A stretch of 64,000 nucleotides of DNA from positions 12,586,001-12,650,000 of the forward strand of contig OW204012.1 of assembly GCA_934047225.1 (NCBI GenBank), in the 5' to 3' direction. Shown piece by piece: positions 44,641 through 57,430 of this stretch. Position 1 is the first letter of the stretch. Each line of letters begins with the position of its first letter. Position numbers and translations under genes: made by a program. The stretch comes from Ypsolopha sequella. Lineage: Eukaryota; Arthropoda; Insecta; Lepidoptera; Ypsolophidae. The notes beneath the pieces were generated by a model. It had not been told where the DNA came from, did no database searches, and was given only the letters and a program-made list of their open reading frames with translations.

Positions 44641-47600
44641 GTGAAAAATGGGCCGAGTTCAGTACAAAGGCAATGCAGGATTGTCGGCTTCGCCGAAAAA
44701 AAGGATTGAGATCGATTTGGGTGATGCGGTTTTTGGAGGTTCTTTCAATTTAGTTATAACCTCATAATATTACTGAAATATTGTACATCGTTCTTCACTT
44801 ATATTAAAAGTAAGTTTGTTATGGCCCTTGCTACTGAATATAGAATAAGGCAAGTTTTCATAGTCAAAATCAAAGTCTAATATTTTTTATTGATGAAAAT
44901 AATAAGATTGGTTAAAAGTAATTTTTTAAAGCGATTATAAACAAAATTTCCGTATTGATCGTAAAATAATGAATATAAAGATCAAGTGATCAAGAACAAA
45001 TAAAAAAAATATATATTATAAAAAGTAAAATCTATCAAAAGAGTGTTTTCCAAAAGGTTTACAGCCGAAAGATGAGGGTGTAAAGAAAAGTATAATGATG
45101 AAATTATCATCTGTAATTATTACAACCAGTGCTGGCTGACATACAATAATAACCAGGGTTGCCAACCCTATCATAATAATAAAAATAAATGTATAATACC
45201 ATAAGCAAAACTACTTATAAAAACTTGAAAAAATCTTTATGTCACTTTTACTTTTTATTATTATAATAATTAATTTTTATTTAATTAATGCTCCAATACC
45301 TTCTTCTATTCGACTGATGATGGCCCTTACATAGAAATATATCGAAATTAAATATGTCATATTGTGTTTTATAATTAATAACTATCCCTTATAAATAAAT
45401 AAAGAACAAAAAGCGTATACAATATATTTATAATATACTACAATTATCTGTCACAATTTTATTCAAAATATATAGGTGTAATATTAGTTATTATTTTTAC
45501 CGATCTACTATATTTTTAAAGAGTGTTGGACTCGAAAATACTAAATTTGGTCTGAAAAAAGTAGGCAACCCTAGCCATAACGTAAATCTTGTCGCGGACG
45601 CAGCGGAGCCCTTACAATCAACTGGATATGAACCCCCAGGGGTTCAAGTACCCCACTTTGAAAAACCAATGCTGCTCTACTATACTGAAAATCTAAAATT
45701 TCATAACTTAAAAACACGGGTAAAATGACTCCACCACAATAACTGAATTGAAGGTAGGTATTATTAAATATTATCAGTAATAAACATAATATAAATATAA
45801 AAGGTATACCTGCACGAAAACGCCAAAATCCTTGCAACACTTTAAAAAAAATATATGCGCCAAAGATTCTCATCCCTTGACGTGGGATTAAAAAATAAAA
45901 GTGGCAAAAATCACGTCCAAAAGGCACAATCACTGAAATGTAACTGAGCATTAGCGGCCAATCAACACAGCATCATCGTATTATAAGAAAATCTAGAAGA
46001 GGACCTATCAAATCGGATCGATGTCCTCGAAATATCCCGAGAATCGATTAAAATCACTCGAGAACCGGTTAAATTATTCAAAGATGGCGCCACTCTGGTG
46101 ACCGCATGCGAACTGGCCGCAAAGACGTTAGACCGTTGGCGGGTTTAAAAATGTGTTTTAAAAAAAGAACACGGAATGAACGTGTGAGACGAGCGCATAA
46201 ATTCGCTAGCTTTATCATGTTGAAGGGGTCTGTCCTAATATTTTACGGGTTGAGTTTTTTTTTACATTTTAAATTTTTTAAGTGAAAGACTTTTTTACTT
46301 TGGTCTTGGTCTTCGTCTTATATCTCTTTATATTTTATATTGTTATATCTCTGTTACACCACTCGGAGCGTCACATTTCATGCACCAAAAATATACATGC
46401 CAAACGATAATACATATTTTTTACAATTTACTGTAATTTTTTATTCAGTTTTAATCAGTGAACAGTGGATCAAATCAAAAATTTACAGTGACTGTAACAA
46501 ACTCCTTTACAAAGTGCGAAAAATCCCATTTGTAATTTTATAGAAACTTGATATGATAACACATAAAAAAAACAGTGAAGACAAATACGCAAAACAAAAG
46601 TTTAGCTAAAATAATGAGCTTCTGAATGTACTTCCGCAAACCTTCAGAAATCTTTCTTCTGTGTCCTCTTTTATATATAACCTGAAAAATTATTAATTTT
46701 CACCTCTCTGAATGACTCGACTGACTATTCTACTTTGTTTAAATGTATGTATTAGTATGTTTGATATTTAAATAATAGCTTTGAAGAAAATTAATTTTCT
46801 GTATGCACATATTATAGCCGAAATTGTTAAACTTTAGTTTTTCCAATACCATCAGTTGAATGAAAAAAAATTCTTTGAGGAATAAATCCGCCCTTGTATT
46901 ATTTTGTACTCTCTGTTTTTATTTTGATTTCTTGTGCAATAAAATGTTTATTTGTTTATTCATTCATACATTCTGGTACTCTATAGTAGCCAATTTTAGG
47001 CTGCAGCACAATAGTAGTTTATGCTACAAGGGCGCAAAGGAATAAATAACGAGGATGTTTTAAACGTAACCGAGTAATTTATTGCTCTTACGCCCGTGTA
47101 TCATACTACGTTTTTCAATGCATAGTGTGAGGAAATAAAACAAATATAATTTTGTGAACTTTAAATTGTAATTGGCTCAAAAGGACTGTATCCAGAGCCG
47201 TTAAACAGTGAAAAAAAAGGTATGACATTTATGGTACACAAGAAAGGCTGCAGGTTAGCCAACCATTGAAAAAAATAAAAAAATTATAATAATAATAAAG
47301 CCCTAGGGCAAAATAATCGACTTTCTGTTCGGTTTTGATGCATAAACAGTGGGCCTTTACTAGCACATGCATTGAAAATATATTTCTGTGGGCTGCAGTC
47401 AATATAACATGAGTTAAAAAAAAAACAGCTAAAATAGTGACCGCCAAACAATTATTTGCGTGAAGCAATTAAAAAAGGTTTTCAATGATCTACGCAACCC
47501 TAGTCCCCTTCGCTAAAAGTCATCATTCAAGGTCGCAGACGCCAAGCAAATGTCAAATGCAAATATATACAAGTGAACTAAGAAACTAACTTGCTAGCTG

Positions 47601-47774
47601 GCGATCTCTCTGCGTCTACGATATTATTTTAGCATCCACAAGTTTTGATTTCTTGTTACGTAAGATAATAAAAAATCCATTGAGATATCTTTTTAAACTT
47701 ATTACGAAACACGTTTCAATATATTATTTATTAATTAGCTTAGATATTTTGAAAAAAAATCAAATTGTAAGGGT
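44641..47774. other. No gene recognised
   Basis: 3.1 kb of AT-rich sequence. A short family K remnant is at 45300-45365 (CGACTGATGATGGCCC, GAAATATATCGAAA). The 126-codon minus ORF at 45571-45951 has no recognisable domain. 46070-46200 is locally GC-richer without an ORF. Confidence 0.4.
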
Positions 47775-48128
47775 CCATCCATCCATCAGCCTAGTTCGTC
47801 CACTGCTGGACATAAGCCTTTCCAGGACTTTGCCACTCCCGGCGGTCATCCTGGAAGAATTGCACATACTCACACACGCTGGGCAGGCGGGTTGGTTAGC
47901 GCGGCCGGAACCCTCGCACCCGTGACGCCGCTGCCCGTCGACAGTCTGTTCCATATAAGGCCCGGCTATTAGGGATGGATAATACCGCCATCCATCGGTC
48001 CCAGGCATGGTGGGCCTCCTAGTTTTTTGCCTGTGAGTTGTCCTCTTACTCTCCCCTGAATTACTTCGAGGGGGTCTCCAAGTAAGATGGTGGTACCTCC
48101 ACAGTCGAGCCCGGCATCAGCTCTACCA
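47775..48128 (-). mobile_element. Uninterrupted LINE-derived dispersed repeat
   Basis: CCATCCATCAGCCTAGTTCG, GGGCAGGCGGGTTGGTTAGC, AAGGCCCGGCTATTAGGGAT, TCGGTCCCAGGCATGGTGGG and GATGGTGGTACCTCCACAGT occur in order. It serves as the empty-site reference for the interrupted copy at 24844-26165 and the copy at 62188. Confidence 0.7.
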
Positions 48129-48688
48129 CCTTGTGAAATTGTAAGGATATAGTGCTACAATGCTTTTGCCTAGCAACCAATCAAAAAACTAGCTATCAAT
48201 GTCAAGTGACACTGACATTTCATATATTATGCTCTATGGTCACGCCATTTTGTTTTTTTATTTAATACAAGCCATAATAGTTACTGGCAAAGGTACGAAA
48301 ACAATAATAATTATGCCCGAAAGGCTTCTGCTTATAAAACCCAAGATTAAAAAAAAATCTATTCTATTCTTTATTGTATACACACATAGAAACATGAATT
48401 CATATAAATTTAATTTGAAACAATATGCTCATTGGCGTGCTTATCTCTAAGAAGAGATTTCTTCCAGCAAAACAAAGAGAAAATAACAAAATAAGTATTT
48501 TTTTTTTACATCGAGTAATCATACAAGTGCACAAAGAGAAGGATACAAACTAAAAATTAAAATAGTATGTAATAATATAGTCATAAAATACTTGCTAGAA
48601 ACATATCATTTTTGAATGTAAAAATCTAAATTTTGGGAAAGAGTAAAACACAAGTCCCTTAGCTTTTTACCTTCTTTCATTTTAGCTG
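48129..48688. other. No gene recognised
   Basis: Nothing supported. Confidence 0.4.
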
Positions 48689-49107
48689 TTAAGGCGATAT
48701 GCGAAAAAATACGGGTGTTTCTTTTCTGTGTATTTCATGAAATACACGGAAAATTTTAATAAATTTCTGGTATATGCATTTTGACTATATAATCTAGGGA
48801 TTTGAAATTGGAAAACATGTTTGGATAAATTTTCCTCGATAGAAATAATTGTTGAAATGAGCTCTTCAAACACACTTTTTCTCCTCGTTTGACGAATAAA
48901 AACCATATACAGAACTCAAACATATTTTATTAGGTGTGTTTCAACAATATCTAGAGATTTTATATTTGAAATTTGGCTAACTATTTTAGTTTTTTTAATA
49001 AAAATATAAAACCAACTTTTTTCCCTTTTGCCCTAAATCCGCCCCTCCCGCACTGCGCGATTTTTTGGAGTGACAGTGACAAAAATAAAATTCGCATAGC
49101 CTATTAA
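48689..49107 (+). mobile_element. TTAA-flanked MITE family C, copy 3
   Basis: TTAA at both edges; full-length body with TCTCCTCGTTTGACGAATA. Confidence 0.75.
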
Positions 49108-49141
49108 AAGGTTAAAAGTTTGAACAGTTGTGGATTATTAT

Positions 49142-49275
49142 TTCCGCAAAGCTCAATCCCAAGAACTCTCAATATTCAGACCAAGGTTCGAATCTTGGTC
49201 AAGCATAGGGATTTACGTGCATAGTATTTATATACCTACTTTGCTATCGGTAAAGGAGAACACAGTGAAGTAAAC
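49142..49275 (+). repeat. tRNA-like SINE fragment
   Basis: Box B-like GGTTCGAATC at 49193-49202, followed by a GTGCATAGTATTTATA.ACCT body similar to the SINE at 24213. Confidence 0.45.
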
Positions 49276-49285
49276 CTGGCCCGCT

Positions 49286-49570
49286 ACTCCCAAAAAGATA
49301 CGGTCGATCGTTTATCGCTCGAGCATACGTCCATCTCTGACGCACGCATAGTGAGTGTGATACTGTGATAGAGATGGATATACGACCGAACGATATTCAA
49401 TCGAATTTTGTCACTTCGGAGTAGGCCCTCTGGCCCGGCACTCCCAAAAAGATTCGGTCGGTCGGGCATTCGTCCATCTCTGACGCACGCATAAAGACTG
49501 TGATAGATGGATATACGTCCGACCGATATTCGACCGAATTTTGTCACTTCAGAGTAGGCCTTCTGGGGTC
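49286..49570. repeat. Tandem duplication of a 155-bp imperfect palindrome
   Basis: ACTCCCAAAAAGAT.CGGTCG occurs at 49286 and 49441. Each unit contains CGTCCATCTCTGACGCACGC and ends TTTTGTCACTTC.GAGTAGG. Confidence 0.75.
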
Positions 49571-49571
49571 T

Positions 49572-49676
49572 TAGTGTCTAACTTTGAGTTTATCACAATA
49601 CCTTTCAATTTGACATTTGCACGATACTTCAAATGTCGAATTGAAAGGTATCGTGATGGATTTAAAGTTAGACAAT
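49572..49676. repeat. Perfect-looking hairpin
   Basis: Arms GTCTAACTTTGAGTTTATCA and ATACCTTTCAATTTGACATT with complements; ~100 bp MITE-like. Confidence 0.7.
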
Positions 49677-49679
49677 AAG

Positions 49680-50190
49680 GTAGCAATCCAAAGTTATGTG
49701 CTGTCATCCGTTGAGGAGTTCTATGGTGATGAAGCCAGGATCGAAGGTCAGGTGGGTATTCTGATAATCTGCAAGTAATACCCTTGAATCAGCACCCTAA
49801 CGCAGTGATTGCCGCAATCTCGAGTTATGTGCTCTGATCCGTTGAGGAGTTCTATGGTGAATATGGTGATGAAGCCAGGATCGAAAGTCAGGTGGAAGAA
49901 TGTCGATTTTCAAGTAATACCTTGTAATCAGCACCCAGGTACAAAGCGATTACCTCAATTTCGAGAGGTATGCTGTCATTTTCTGAGGAGTTCCACTGCC
50001 TATCTCTGAAGACCTTCATCAGATCATGACCAAACCTAAAATGGGACCTATCTGGAAGTACACTCTTTCAAACAAAAAAAGAATTGTTCAAATCGGTTCA
50101 GAATTGACGGAGTTATGGAGTAACAACGCCAAAAAAAAAAAAAAACTTACCGTCGAATTGAGAACCGCCTCCTTTTTGAAGTCGGTTAAA
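49680..50190 (+). repeat. Repeat family L, opposite orientation
   Basis: CATCCGTTGAGGAGTTCTAT units at ~49708 and ~49829. Then GAAGACCTTCATCAGATCAT and an ending TTTTTGAAGTCGGTTAAAAA. Inverse of 32895-33540. Confidence 0.65.
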
Positions 50191-50272
50191 AAAGTAATTT
50201 CCACTTAGCTATAACCAGTGGCGGCTGATTCAATAGTGCGCTCGTGCCATGCACCACCAAATAATATCACCA

Positions 50273-51008
50273 AGGTAGCGTTCCGAAACACCTTAGGTTG
50301 TCCGATGAAGTAGAAGATATTACTATCTGTCAGATAAAAGTAGCTCAATGCTGGTTCCAAAACCACAAATGAGATCGTTTTGGAACGATCAAACCCGAGC
50401 AACTTTTTCTACTGACATGACCAATATTTTACTCTGCGAAAATCGCCGGGAATATATTGCTCCTGTCAAAAGCATGATTCTTGACGTATGATTTTTGTAC
50501 GTTTACATGGTATCAAAAATTACAAAACATGAACTGAAGAGTTGGTTCTTTATCTGAGTGAAGAGTATTAAACGTTTGAACACATCTCAATCCACAGATG
50601 AGAACTATTCCTATTTTCTCGCCTTAGAACGACATTTTTATTTGAATTTGTTTTTTGTTATTTCCTACAAGTTGAGCAGGCTTTCTCTATAATTATAAAA
50701 CCTGTAGATAAAATCTCAATTCAATTCAAAATCATTTTATCTGGCTTCTTTAAACGTGTCTCCGAACATTAGTTCTGCCAATAACTTGATTTAAGCGAAA
50801 AATAAAAAATATCGTAGATAAAATCTCATCACTCATTTTAACATTTTCGTCTTCCCGCCAAACTTTTCTTTTGACATATTACTCTATGTCCGTTCCAAAT
50901 CTCACCAAAGTTAGTCCGAAGACTGTTCCATTATGACCGGTTCCAAAACGTATTGCTCATCCGACTAGAATTGCTCGATGATAGGGGTTTGGTTTCGGAA
51001 CGCTACCT
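50273..51008. mobile_element. Unclassified DNA element with 17-bp terminal inverted repeats
   Basis: AGGTAGCGTTCCGAAAC at 50274 and its exact complement ending at 51008. Subterminal GTTCCAAAAC and GAACGATCAAAC-like motifs also mirror. About 735 bp, with no transposase ORF. Target duplication unclear. Confidence 0.6.
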
Positions 51009-51699
51009 AAGTAAACTCGGGTTCGCGACACGCAATCTAATCTCATCTCTGTCGCACGCGTTGAAAATTGTACACGCTATCCTGCTGTCAGTGTCTAAAA
51101 GCGTGTATTTGTGTTCAAATTTGAAAATATTTGTGTTATAGAATTAAATGAGACTTGAGGTTAATTCATGATTTATGTAAAACTGGCTCACCTCAATACG
51201 TGTTATGATCGGGAAAGCCGACCAGTTTCAGCAGATTTAGACTGCCTTCATCTGGGCGAGTGAAGACGGTTATGCGACGACGTTTACGTTTGTGTTGTTA
51301 TTGTGTGTATTTGTGTTGTATTTGTGTCCGTAAAAGAGGATGTTACGTTTATTGACAGTTCTAGCTCACACTTGAAAAAACCTTTGACACCAATTTGGGG
51401 ATATGTCGTAACAATTTTTTTTTCCACCATTTTGTATATACGACCTACATGCGACGATCGCTTTCTCAAACGCAAAACTAATGAATGATTTTCTTATTTT
51501 TAAATATAAAGTGTTACATAAATATGATTTATAGTATTAGGTGACCATAGCTTAGTGTCAATTAAGCTTTTCTGTCAAAGTTGTGATATTTTATGCTTTA
51601 TTTTTTATGTAAATTATTATTAATTAGTATTATTATTAAATTAATAATACCGTCAATTTGACTAAGTTTCAATTTGTTTCTTTGCATACTTAATTCATT
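51009..51699. other. No gene recognised
   Basis: 51645-51700 is the inverse of a segment at 21645-21700. Overlapping short ORFs at 51284-51488 are complementary shadows. Confidence 0.4.
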
Positions 51700-51995
51700 A
51701 AATTCAAATTCAAATTCAAAAAGTTTATTTTGCAAAGTAGGTATATATAATACACGTTTCACAAGTCAAATTTTAATCTTATAAAAATATATGTAATAAA
51801 ATAATAAATGTACATGAACTACTTAGATTAAATGTTTATTTAATTTATGTAGCAATATATATACAATTAAAATTATAGGTAAAATATTATTATACAAGGT
51901 GAAATCCAATCAACCGCCCGAACCCATACCGGAGACCCGGCCAGGGACCAGGAACAAGGTTCAATGAAGGTTCAATGATCACCAACAATTGGACC
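51700..51995 (+). mobile_element. Repeat P, uninterrupted copy
   Basis: AATTCAAATTCAAATTCAAA start, TGTACATGAACTACTTAGAT middle, GGAGACCCGGCCAGGGACC end. Inverse of 42180-42730 and lacking the family F insertion. Confidence 0.6.
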
Positions 51996-52128
51996 TTAGT
52001 ATTAAATTGGACTCTGTTTAAGTATTTAATTTGCTAAATTATAGATAAAAGTTTAAAATTCTAATCAATGTACATCATTCCAGTATTCTGTAGTATATCA
52101 TATATTTTTTTCAAATTGTTTTACTCAA

Positions 52129-52534
52129 TTAAGGCGATATGCGAAAAAAATACGGGTGTTTCTTTTCTGTGTATTTCATGAAATACACGGAAAATTTTAA
52201 TACATTTCTGGTATATGCATTTTGACTATATATTTTAGGGTTTTGAAATTGTTTGGATAAATTTTCCTCGATAGAAATAATTGTTGAAATGAGGTCTTCA
52301 AACACACTTTTTCTCCTCGTTTGACGAATAGGAACCATATACAGAACTAAAACATATTTTATCAGGTGTGTTTCAACAATATCTAGAGATTTGATATTTG
52401 AAATTTTGCTAGCTATTTTAGTTTTTTTATAAAAATTATAAAACTAACCTTTTTCGCTTTCGCCCTGAATTGGCCCCTCTCGCACTAAGCGTGTTTTCGC
52501 TTGTAGTGAAAAATAAAATTCGCATAGCCCTTAA
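52129..52534 (+). mobile_element. TTAA-flanked MITE family C, copy 4
   Basis: TTAAGGCGATATGCG to GCATAGCCCTTAA; small internal deletions. Confidence 0.75.
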
Positions 52535-52904
52535 CATCTGAGTAAAACCCGACCTTAATTGTGGCTTTCTCGGTCAACAGCTGTAAGCTCCACCTTAATT
52601 TAAAATTACGTAAGTCTCTTAGACGTAGAGGAGACTAAAATATTCAATGAATCGAACTAAAAATATGCAGACACTTATTGTTAGTCGCAAAAAGTTGCTA
52701 AGTCTAACCTTGAGTGTAGAAAACTTGATGATATTTACCTCCTACATTATCTACTAAGAACTAATTAGCTGGACCCAGTAGCGGCTCCAGGTTGTCAAAA
52801 ACCCCTTTGTTTGACCCCCCCTCAAATCTTCCATGCTAATTAAAAATCTTTTAAAACTTGAGGGTTACCAAATAGAAAAGGAAACAAAATATATGAAATA
52901 CTAG

Positions 52905-53235
52905 CTTGTGCCCACGGCTTCACCCGCGTTGATTAAGTTTTTGTATAGTCGTATCCCATCCCATTCCACTAATGCCACTATCCCGTCCCATCCCATCCTC
53001 ACTATCCCATCCCACTAATATTCAACAGCGTGAAGAAGTAACAGTACATCACTTTTCTATAGGGACTTGATACCCCATTGCCATCCAATGGGAACTGATT
53101 TAAGGGATGAAAAGTAGCCTATGTCCTTTTCCAGGTCTGAAACTACATTTGTGCAAAGTTTCAGCTTAATCGTTTCAGTAGTTTCAGCGTGAAGGAGTAA
53201 CAAACATCCATCCATCCATCCAAACTTTCGCATTT
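52905..53235 (+). mobile_element. Retroelement 3'-end-like repeat
   Basis: AGCTTGTGCCCACGGCTTCA, GCCTATGTCCTTTTCCAGGT, TTTCAGCTTAATCGTTTCAG, GAGTAACAAACATCC and a (ATCC)n tail form the common insect non-LTR 3' end arrangement. A degenerate CCCAT microsatellite is at 52960-53030. Confidence 0.55.
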
Positions 53236-53237
53236 AT

Positions 53238-53508
53238 ATACAAGGTGATTTTTTGATCATCGTCCAAATTCATACTGGTGGCTTGGTAAGTGATCAGTAT
53301 CATAGATCAATAACAATTTTGGTGAAATTCGTAAAATTTAATTTCGACTCCCCATAGTGATTCACTCGGCACTGGAACTGAATTTATATGGGAAGCCGAA
53401 ATTTCATTTTACGAATTTCACAAAAATTGTTTCTGATCCAAGATACTGATCACTTATCAAGCCTCCAGTATGAATTCGGACGATGATCAAAAAGTCATCT
53501 TGTATATA
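53238..53508. mobile_element. MITE family A, copy 5
   Basis: ATACAAGGTGATTTTTTGAT to AAAAGTCATCTTGTAT; full palindrome. Confidence 0.75.
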
Positions 53509-53744
53509 TTATTATTATTAGTCGGAAGAATGAACAAAAATCAGGCGACCTTATCGTCTATTTTCTAGACATCCTTTGGTGCAAGAACCTGGTTTAAAAA
53601 TAAATTAATGTGAAGACGGTACTTCTATTTTACATAATGGTTTAATATTAAATATGTAGATAAATTATATATAAGTACCTTCGATCAATCAACAATACAA
53701 AATGATTGAAGGTAAGTATATCAAATGTAAACATCATCATGTAA

Positions 53745-54002
53745 ATTGTGAACATCGTCCAAATTCATACTTGAGCCTTGGTGAGTGATCAGCATCATAA
53801 ACCAATAACAAGTTTTGTAAAATTCATAAAATGAAATTTCGACTCGCCATAGTGATTCACTCAGGACTGGGAGTGAATTACTATGGGAAGTCGAAATTTC
53901 ATTATACAAATTTCACAGAAATTGTTATCGATTCATGATGCTGATCACTTACCAAGGCTCCAGTATGAATTTGGACGATGATCAAAAAGTCACCTTGTAT
54001 AT
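53745..54002. mobile_element. MITE family A, copy 6 (left end truncated)
   Basis: Begins within the arm (ATCGTCCAAATTCATACT). The right end, AAAAGTCACCTTGTAT, is intact. Confidence 0.7.
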
Positions 54003-54003
54003 A

Positions 54004-54270
54004 TACGACGTGTAACAGAAAGGTGTAACCATATTTGAAGAGCTTATTCAGTCAATGGTATAGAACAACTTTTACTATGGAGCCAACGCCGAAATCTCAA
54101 AAAAAAAATCTGTCCTTCCATACATTTCGGCCGAGCGGCATTGCATTTTTCTATGAAACAGTAAAAATGTTTTTTCGAGATACAGGTTTTGTTCCATAGT
54201 AAAAGTTGTTCTGTACCATTGACTGAATAAGCTCTTTAAATATGGTTACACCTTTCTGTTACACCTTGTA
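54004..54270. mobile_element. MITE family F, copy 2
   Basis: GTGTAACAGAAAGGTGTAAC to complement with ACACCTTGTATA. It abuts family A copy 6 at a TATATA junction. Confidence 0.75.
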
Positions 54271-54299
54271 TATACATTTGCGAACATTTATTAGTATTT

Positions 54300-54386
54300 T
54301 GTGCAACTGTAACATAATTTGACACTTTGGGACACGAGCGCTTTTGCACGAGTGTCCCAATGTCTAATTATGTTCAGTAGCACACA
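54300..54386. repeat. Short hairpin
   Basis: AACATAATTTGACACTTTGG and GGACACGAGCG mirrored by CGAGTGTCCCAATGTCTAAT. Confidence 0.6.
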
Positions 54387-54761
54387 ATTCTTTATGTAAG
54401 ACCATCAAAAATATCGTCTTTATTTATAATATTTTCAACTAACAATTTCACGAAAAATAAGAAGAAAAACATTCGTTCATCAAACTCGGGTGCGACGTCT
54501 TGGTATGGCGGCTTGAAGACCAATCAAGATAAAGGGGCGTGGCTTATTAAATAAGATCGGGACTTATTTCTCGTCTCTGTTGTTGATTGGGTCTCCAGTG
54601 ATTTTATAATAAATTGGGTCAATCGCAGCGCAGAATCACAGTGTTGTAATGTAATATTATAACATCAGATAAGCAATGTAGGTACTTATAAAACTGCTTT
54701 TGATGTTCCAATTTCCTTATTGCAGTATGGGAGTAGATAAATATATAGGTATAGGTATAAA

Positions 54762-55272
54762 AAACCGGCCAAGTGCGATTCAGACTCGCGTACCTAGGAT
54801 TCCTTATCATGGATGATGAATTTAATTTTGTAATTTTTTTTTCGTGAATTTCTCAACCGATTCGTATTTTTCGGCCAACCAGTTTCGGAGATAAGGGGGG
54901 GGCGGGGACGTACATATTTTGGTGTTTTTTAAAGATTTCTTGAAACCAGTGCCAGTAAATATAGTAAAAATATATATTTATACAATCAGCTTTTTTATAG
55001 CTACAATTTGATACGCATATGGTGTATAAAGGATAATATTTTTTATTGTTCTCACTTCTGTTTTGTAAATATTTTGTACGATTTCAAATTTTTCATATGT
55101 TTTTTTTTACACTGTGATATGTGGGAAAATTAATACTATTTTTGTGTCAAATTTCAAGTCTTTATCTTTAATGGTGCTAAAGTTATGAGGCTGTGACATA
55201 CGGACGGACGGACAACGGAGTCTCACCTTAAAGGTTCCTTTTGTATCTTTTAGGTACTACGGAACCCTAAAA
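54762..55272. mobile_element. Repeat family J, full-length copy
   Basis: AAAACCGGCCAAGTGCGATT to GTACTACGGAACCCT. Internal AACCGATTCGTATTTTTCGG, TTTAAAGATTTCTTGAAACC and GACGGACGGACAACGGAG. It is the reference for the copies at 11738, 35868, 37285, 41751 and 43789. Confidence 0.65.
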
Positions 55273-55433
55273 ACACAAAAGCAGTGCACTTTACGTTACA
55301 ACTGTGCCAAAAAACTTTCGATTTCAGTTAAATTTGTCGTTCAACTTGTCACAATTACTTTGAAAATGGAAAGAGTCACATGTGTCATGTGTCCATAGAG
55401 TAAATATGGCGAAAGTTATTTATTGGAATGCAT

Positions 55434-55858
55434 TTAAGAGGCTATGGGAATTTTATTTTTGTCACTGTCATTCCAAGCGAAAAATCGCGCAGTGCGAGAG
55501 GGGCGGATTCAGGGCAAAAGGGAAAAACGTTGGTTTTATATTTTTGTTAAAAAAAACTAAAATAGCTAGCAAAATTTCAAATATCGAATCTCTAGATATT
55601 GTTGAAACACACCTAATAAAATATATTTGAGTTCTGTATATGGTTCCTATTCGCCAAAAGAGGAAAAAAAGTGTGTTTGAAGCCCTCATTTCAGCTATTA
55701 TTTCTATCGAGGAAAATTTATCCAAACGTGTTTTCCAATTTCAAAAACCTAGATTATATAGTAAAAATGCATATACCAGAAATGTACAATAATTTTCCGT
55801 GTATTTCATGAAATACACAGAAAAGAAACACCCGTATTTTTTTCGCATATCGCCTTAA
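55434..55858 (-). mobile_element. TTAA-flanked MITE family C, copy 5
   Basis: TTAAGAGGCTATGGGAATTT to ATATCGCCTTAA; full length. Confidence 0.75.
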
Positions 55859-56009
55859 TTTTATGTCTGTCGACTAGTCGATCAACAAGTTGTTCAAGGT
55901 CGTCATTATCGACTGTCACCTTTACTCTCTCCCCGCACCTCATACTTGCCCCGGCTCTAAATTAAATTGTAAAGGTTGTCTGGAAGAAATCGCTATAAGT
56001 GATAAGGCC

Positions 56010-56108
56010 GCCAATTGTTACCTTCTTTCATAAGTTTGTTCTTTTATCTGATTTATGTATTTTGGTGTACAATAAAGAGTATTTGTCTTGTCTTGTCTTG
56101 TCTTGTTG
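56010..56108 (+). repeat. Retroelement 3' tail with (CTTGT)n
   Basis: TTTGGTGTACAATAAAGAGT is followed by five CTTGT units, a typical non-LTR tail pattern. Upstream coding is absent. Confidence 0.4.
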
Positions 56109-56152
56109 TATTCATATAGTTCTACTATCAAAGTTAGTCCTTGAAACTGTTT

Positions 56153-56596
56153 TTAAGAGGATGGCATACCCTAGCAACTTTTTTTATTACCCGTCCAGCA
56201 CAATAAGTCTAATGGTAAATACCTTATTTGCTTTCCATAGAGGCGATTATATGTTGGCTCTTTGGCCTCTTTTTCTTTGACGCGTAATACTAATGATCAC
56301 ACAGCGAAACAACAAATTGGTGTGTTTTAGCTAATACTGAAATATTTTGTAGGGACAAAAATATTGGATTTAGGTAAAATCCCTTCATATTTCTATTGCC
56401 TATTTTATAAAAAAAATCAAGTTGATCTCTTAACCGCATTTTTGAAACGAACGTTTAAAAACCAAAAAAAAGAGGGTGGAAAACATTTTTTTTGACAAAA
56501 GTATAAATCTTAATACATAGTTTGTAGGTGGAATCCCTAGAATGAACCCTTGAAAACCAGGTGTTGTTGATGTTCTAGCGTCAGATGTCCACTTAA
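56153..56596. mobile_element. TTAA-flanked element family M, copy 1
   Basis: TTAAGAGGATGGCATACCCT to GATGTCCACTTAA. Body TATATGTTGGCTCTTTGGCC, AACAACAAATTGGTGTGTTT. Shares its right TTAA with the next element. Confidence 0.65.
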
Positions 56597-57244
56597 GGCG
56601 ATATGTAAAAGTTTTAGCGTCCCTGTTACTCCATATGCGAAAAAACCCTCAGTGCGAGAGGGACGGATTCGTGGAAAAGTAGCAAAAAGTCGGTTTTTTA
56701 TTGATATAAAATGTACTAAAGTTGCTATGAAAATTTCGTTGAACCAGCCCCCCTATTCTGTATCTTAAGTTCCCAACTGGACAGGGTGCCTATCGTCAAA
56801 AACATAGATAAAAACTAAACTTTCAAAATTGCTTTTAGTGGATATTGAACTATTTACGAACTGTGTTGTCACTTCAAGTGCTAACATGCCCTTAGACAAT
56901 CGGAATTCGATAGTATATCTATGTTTTTGATGATAGACACTCAGTCCAGAAGTCAACTAGAGATACATAATAGGCCCGCAGGTCTTAGATACCGTTAAAA
57001 CCTATCTAATAAAATATAATTACAGTCCATATGTCATTCCAAAACAGGAGAATTGGTGTCGAAAAAGACCTCATTTCAATAAATATTTCTATCGAGCCGA
57101 ATTTCTCCACTCGAGTTTCTGTTTTAACAGATCCCTAGAAAAAGATTCCAAAAATAACATCCTTTTTTATCAAAATAATACATTATACACTGAAGTAGAT
57201 ATGCAAGTTCCTAAAGTGTCGATTTTTTTTCCGTAGCATCTTAA
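56593..57244. mobile_element. TTAA-flanked family D copy 2 with embedded family E
   Basis: Same edges as 31172-31831. Family E occupies 56752-56975. Confidence 0.75.
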
Positions 57245-57430
57245 GGCGTATGACCACGCTAAATAAGCAATTCAATGTGTGTCGGTACAAATATCAACGG
57301 AAACTACATTGAAATAATGTTCATTTCAGCGTGCCTTGAAAAGTGGCTGTTACGACAACCACTGCGTCTCCGGCTAGCGCAAAATAGGAGAAAATAATAC
57401 TTTTCACATGGACGCCATGAACGGAAAAAA
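57241..57430. repeat. Dispersed repeat N (copy 2)
   Basis: Starts with the TTAA that ends the family D copy; body matches 6385-6560. Confidence 0.55.

Noticed and set aside
45571..45951. 126-codon minus-strand hydrophobic ORF
   Set aside because: Phe/Leu/Ile-rich from AT-rich sequence, no family resemblance, no neighbouring gene signals.
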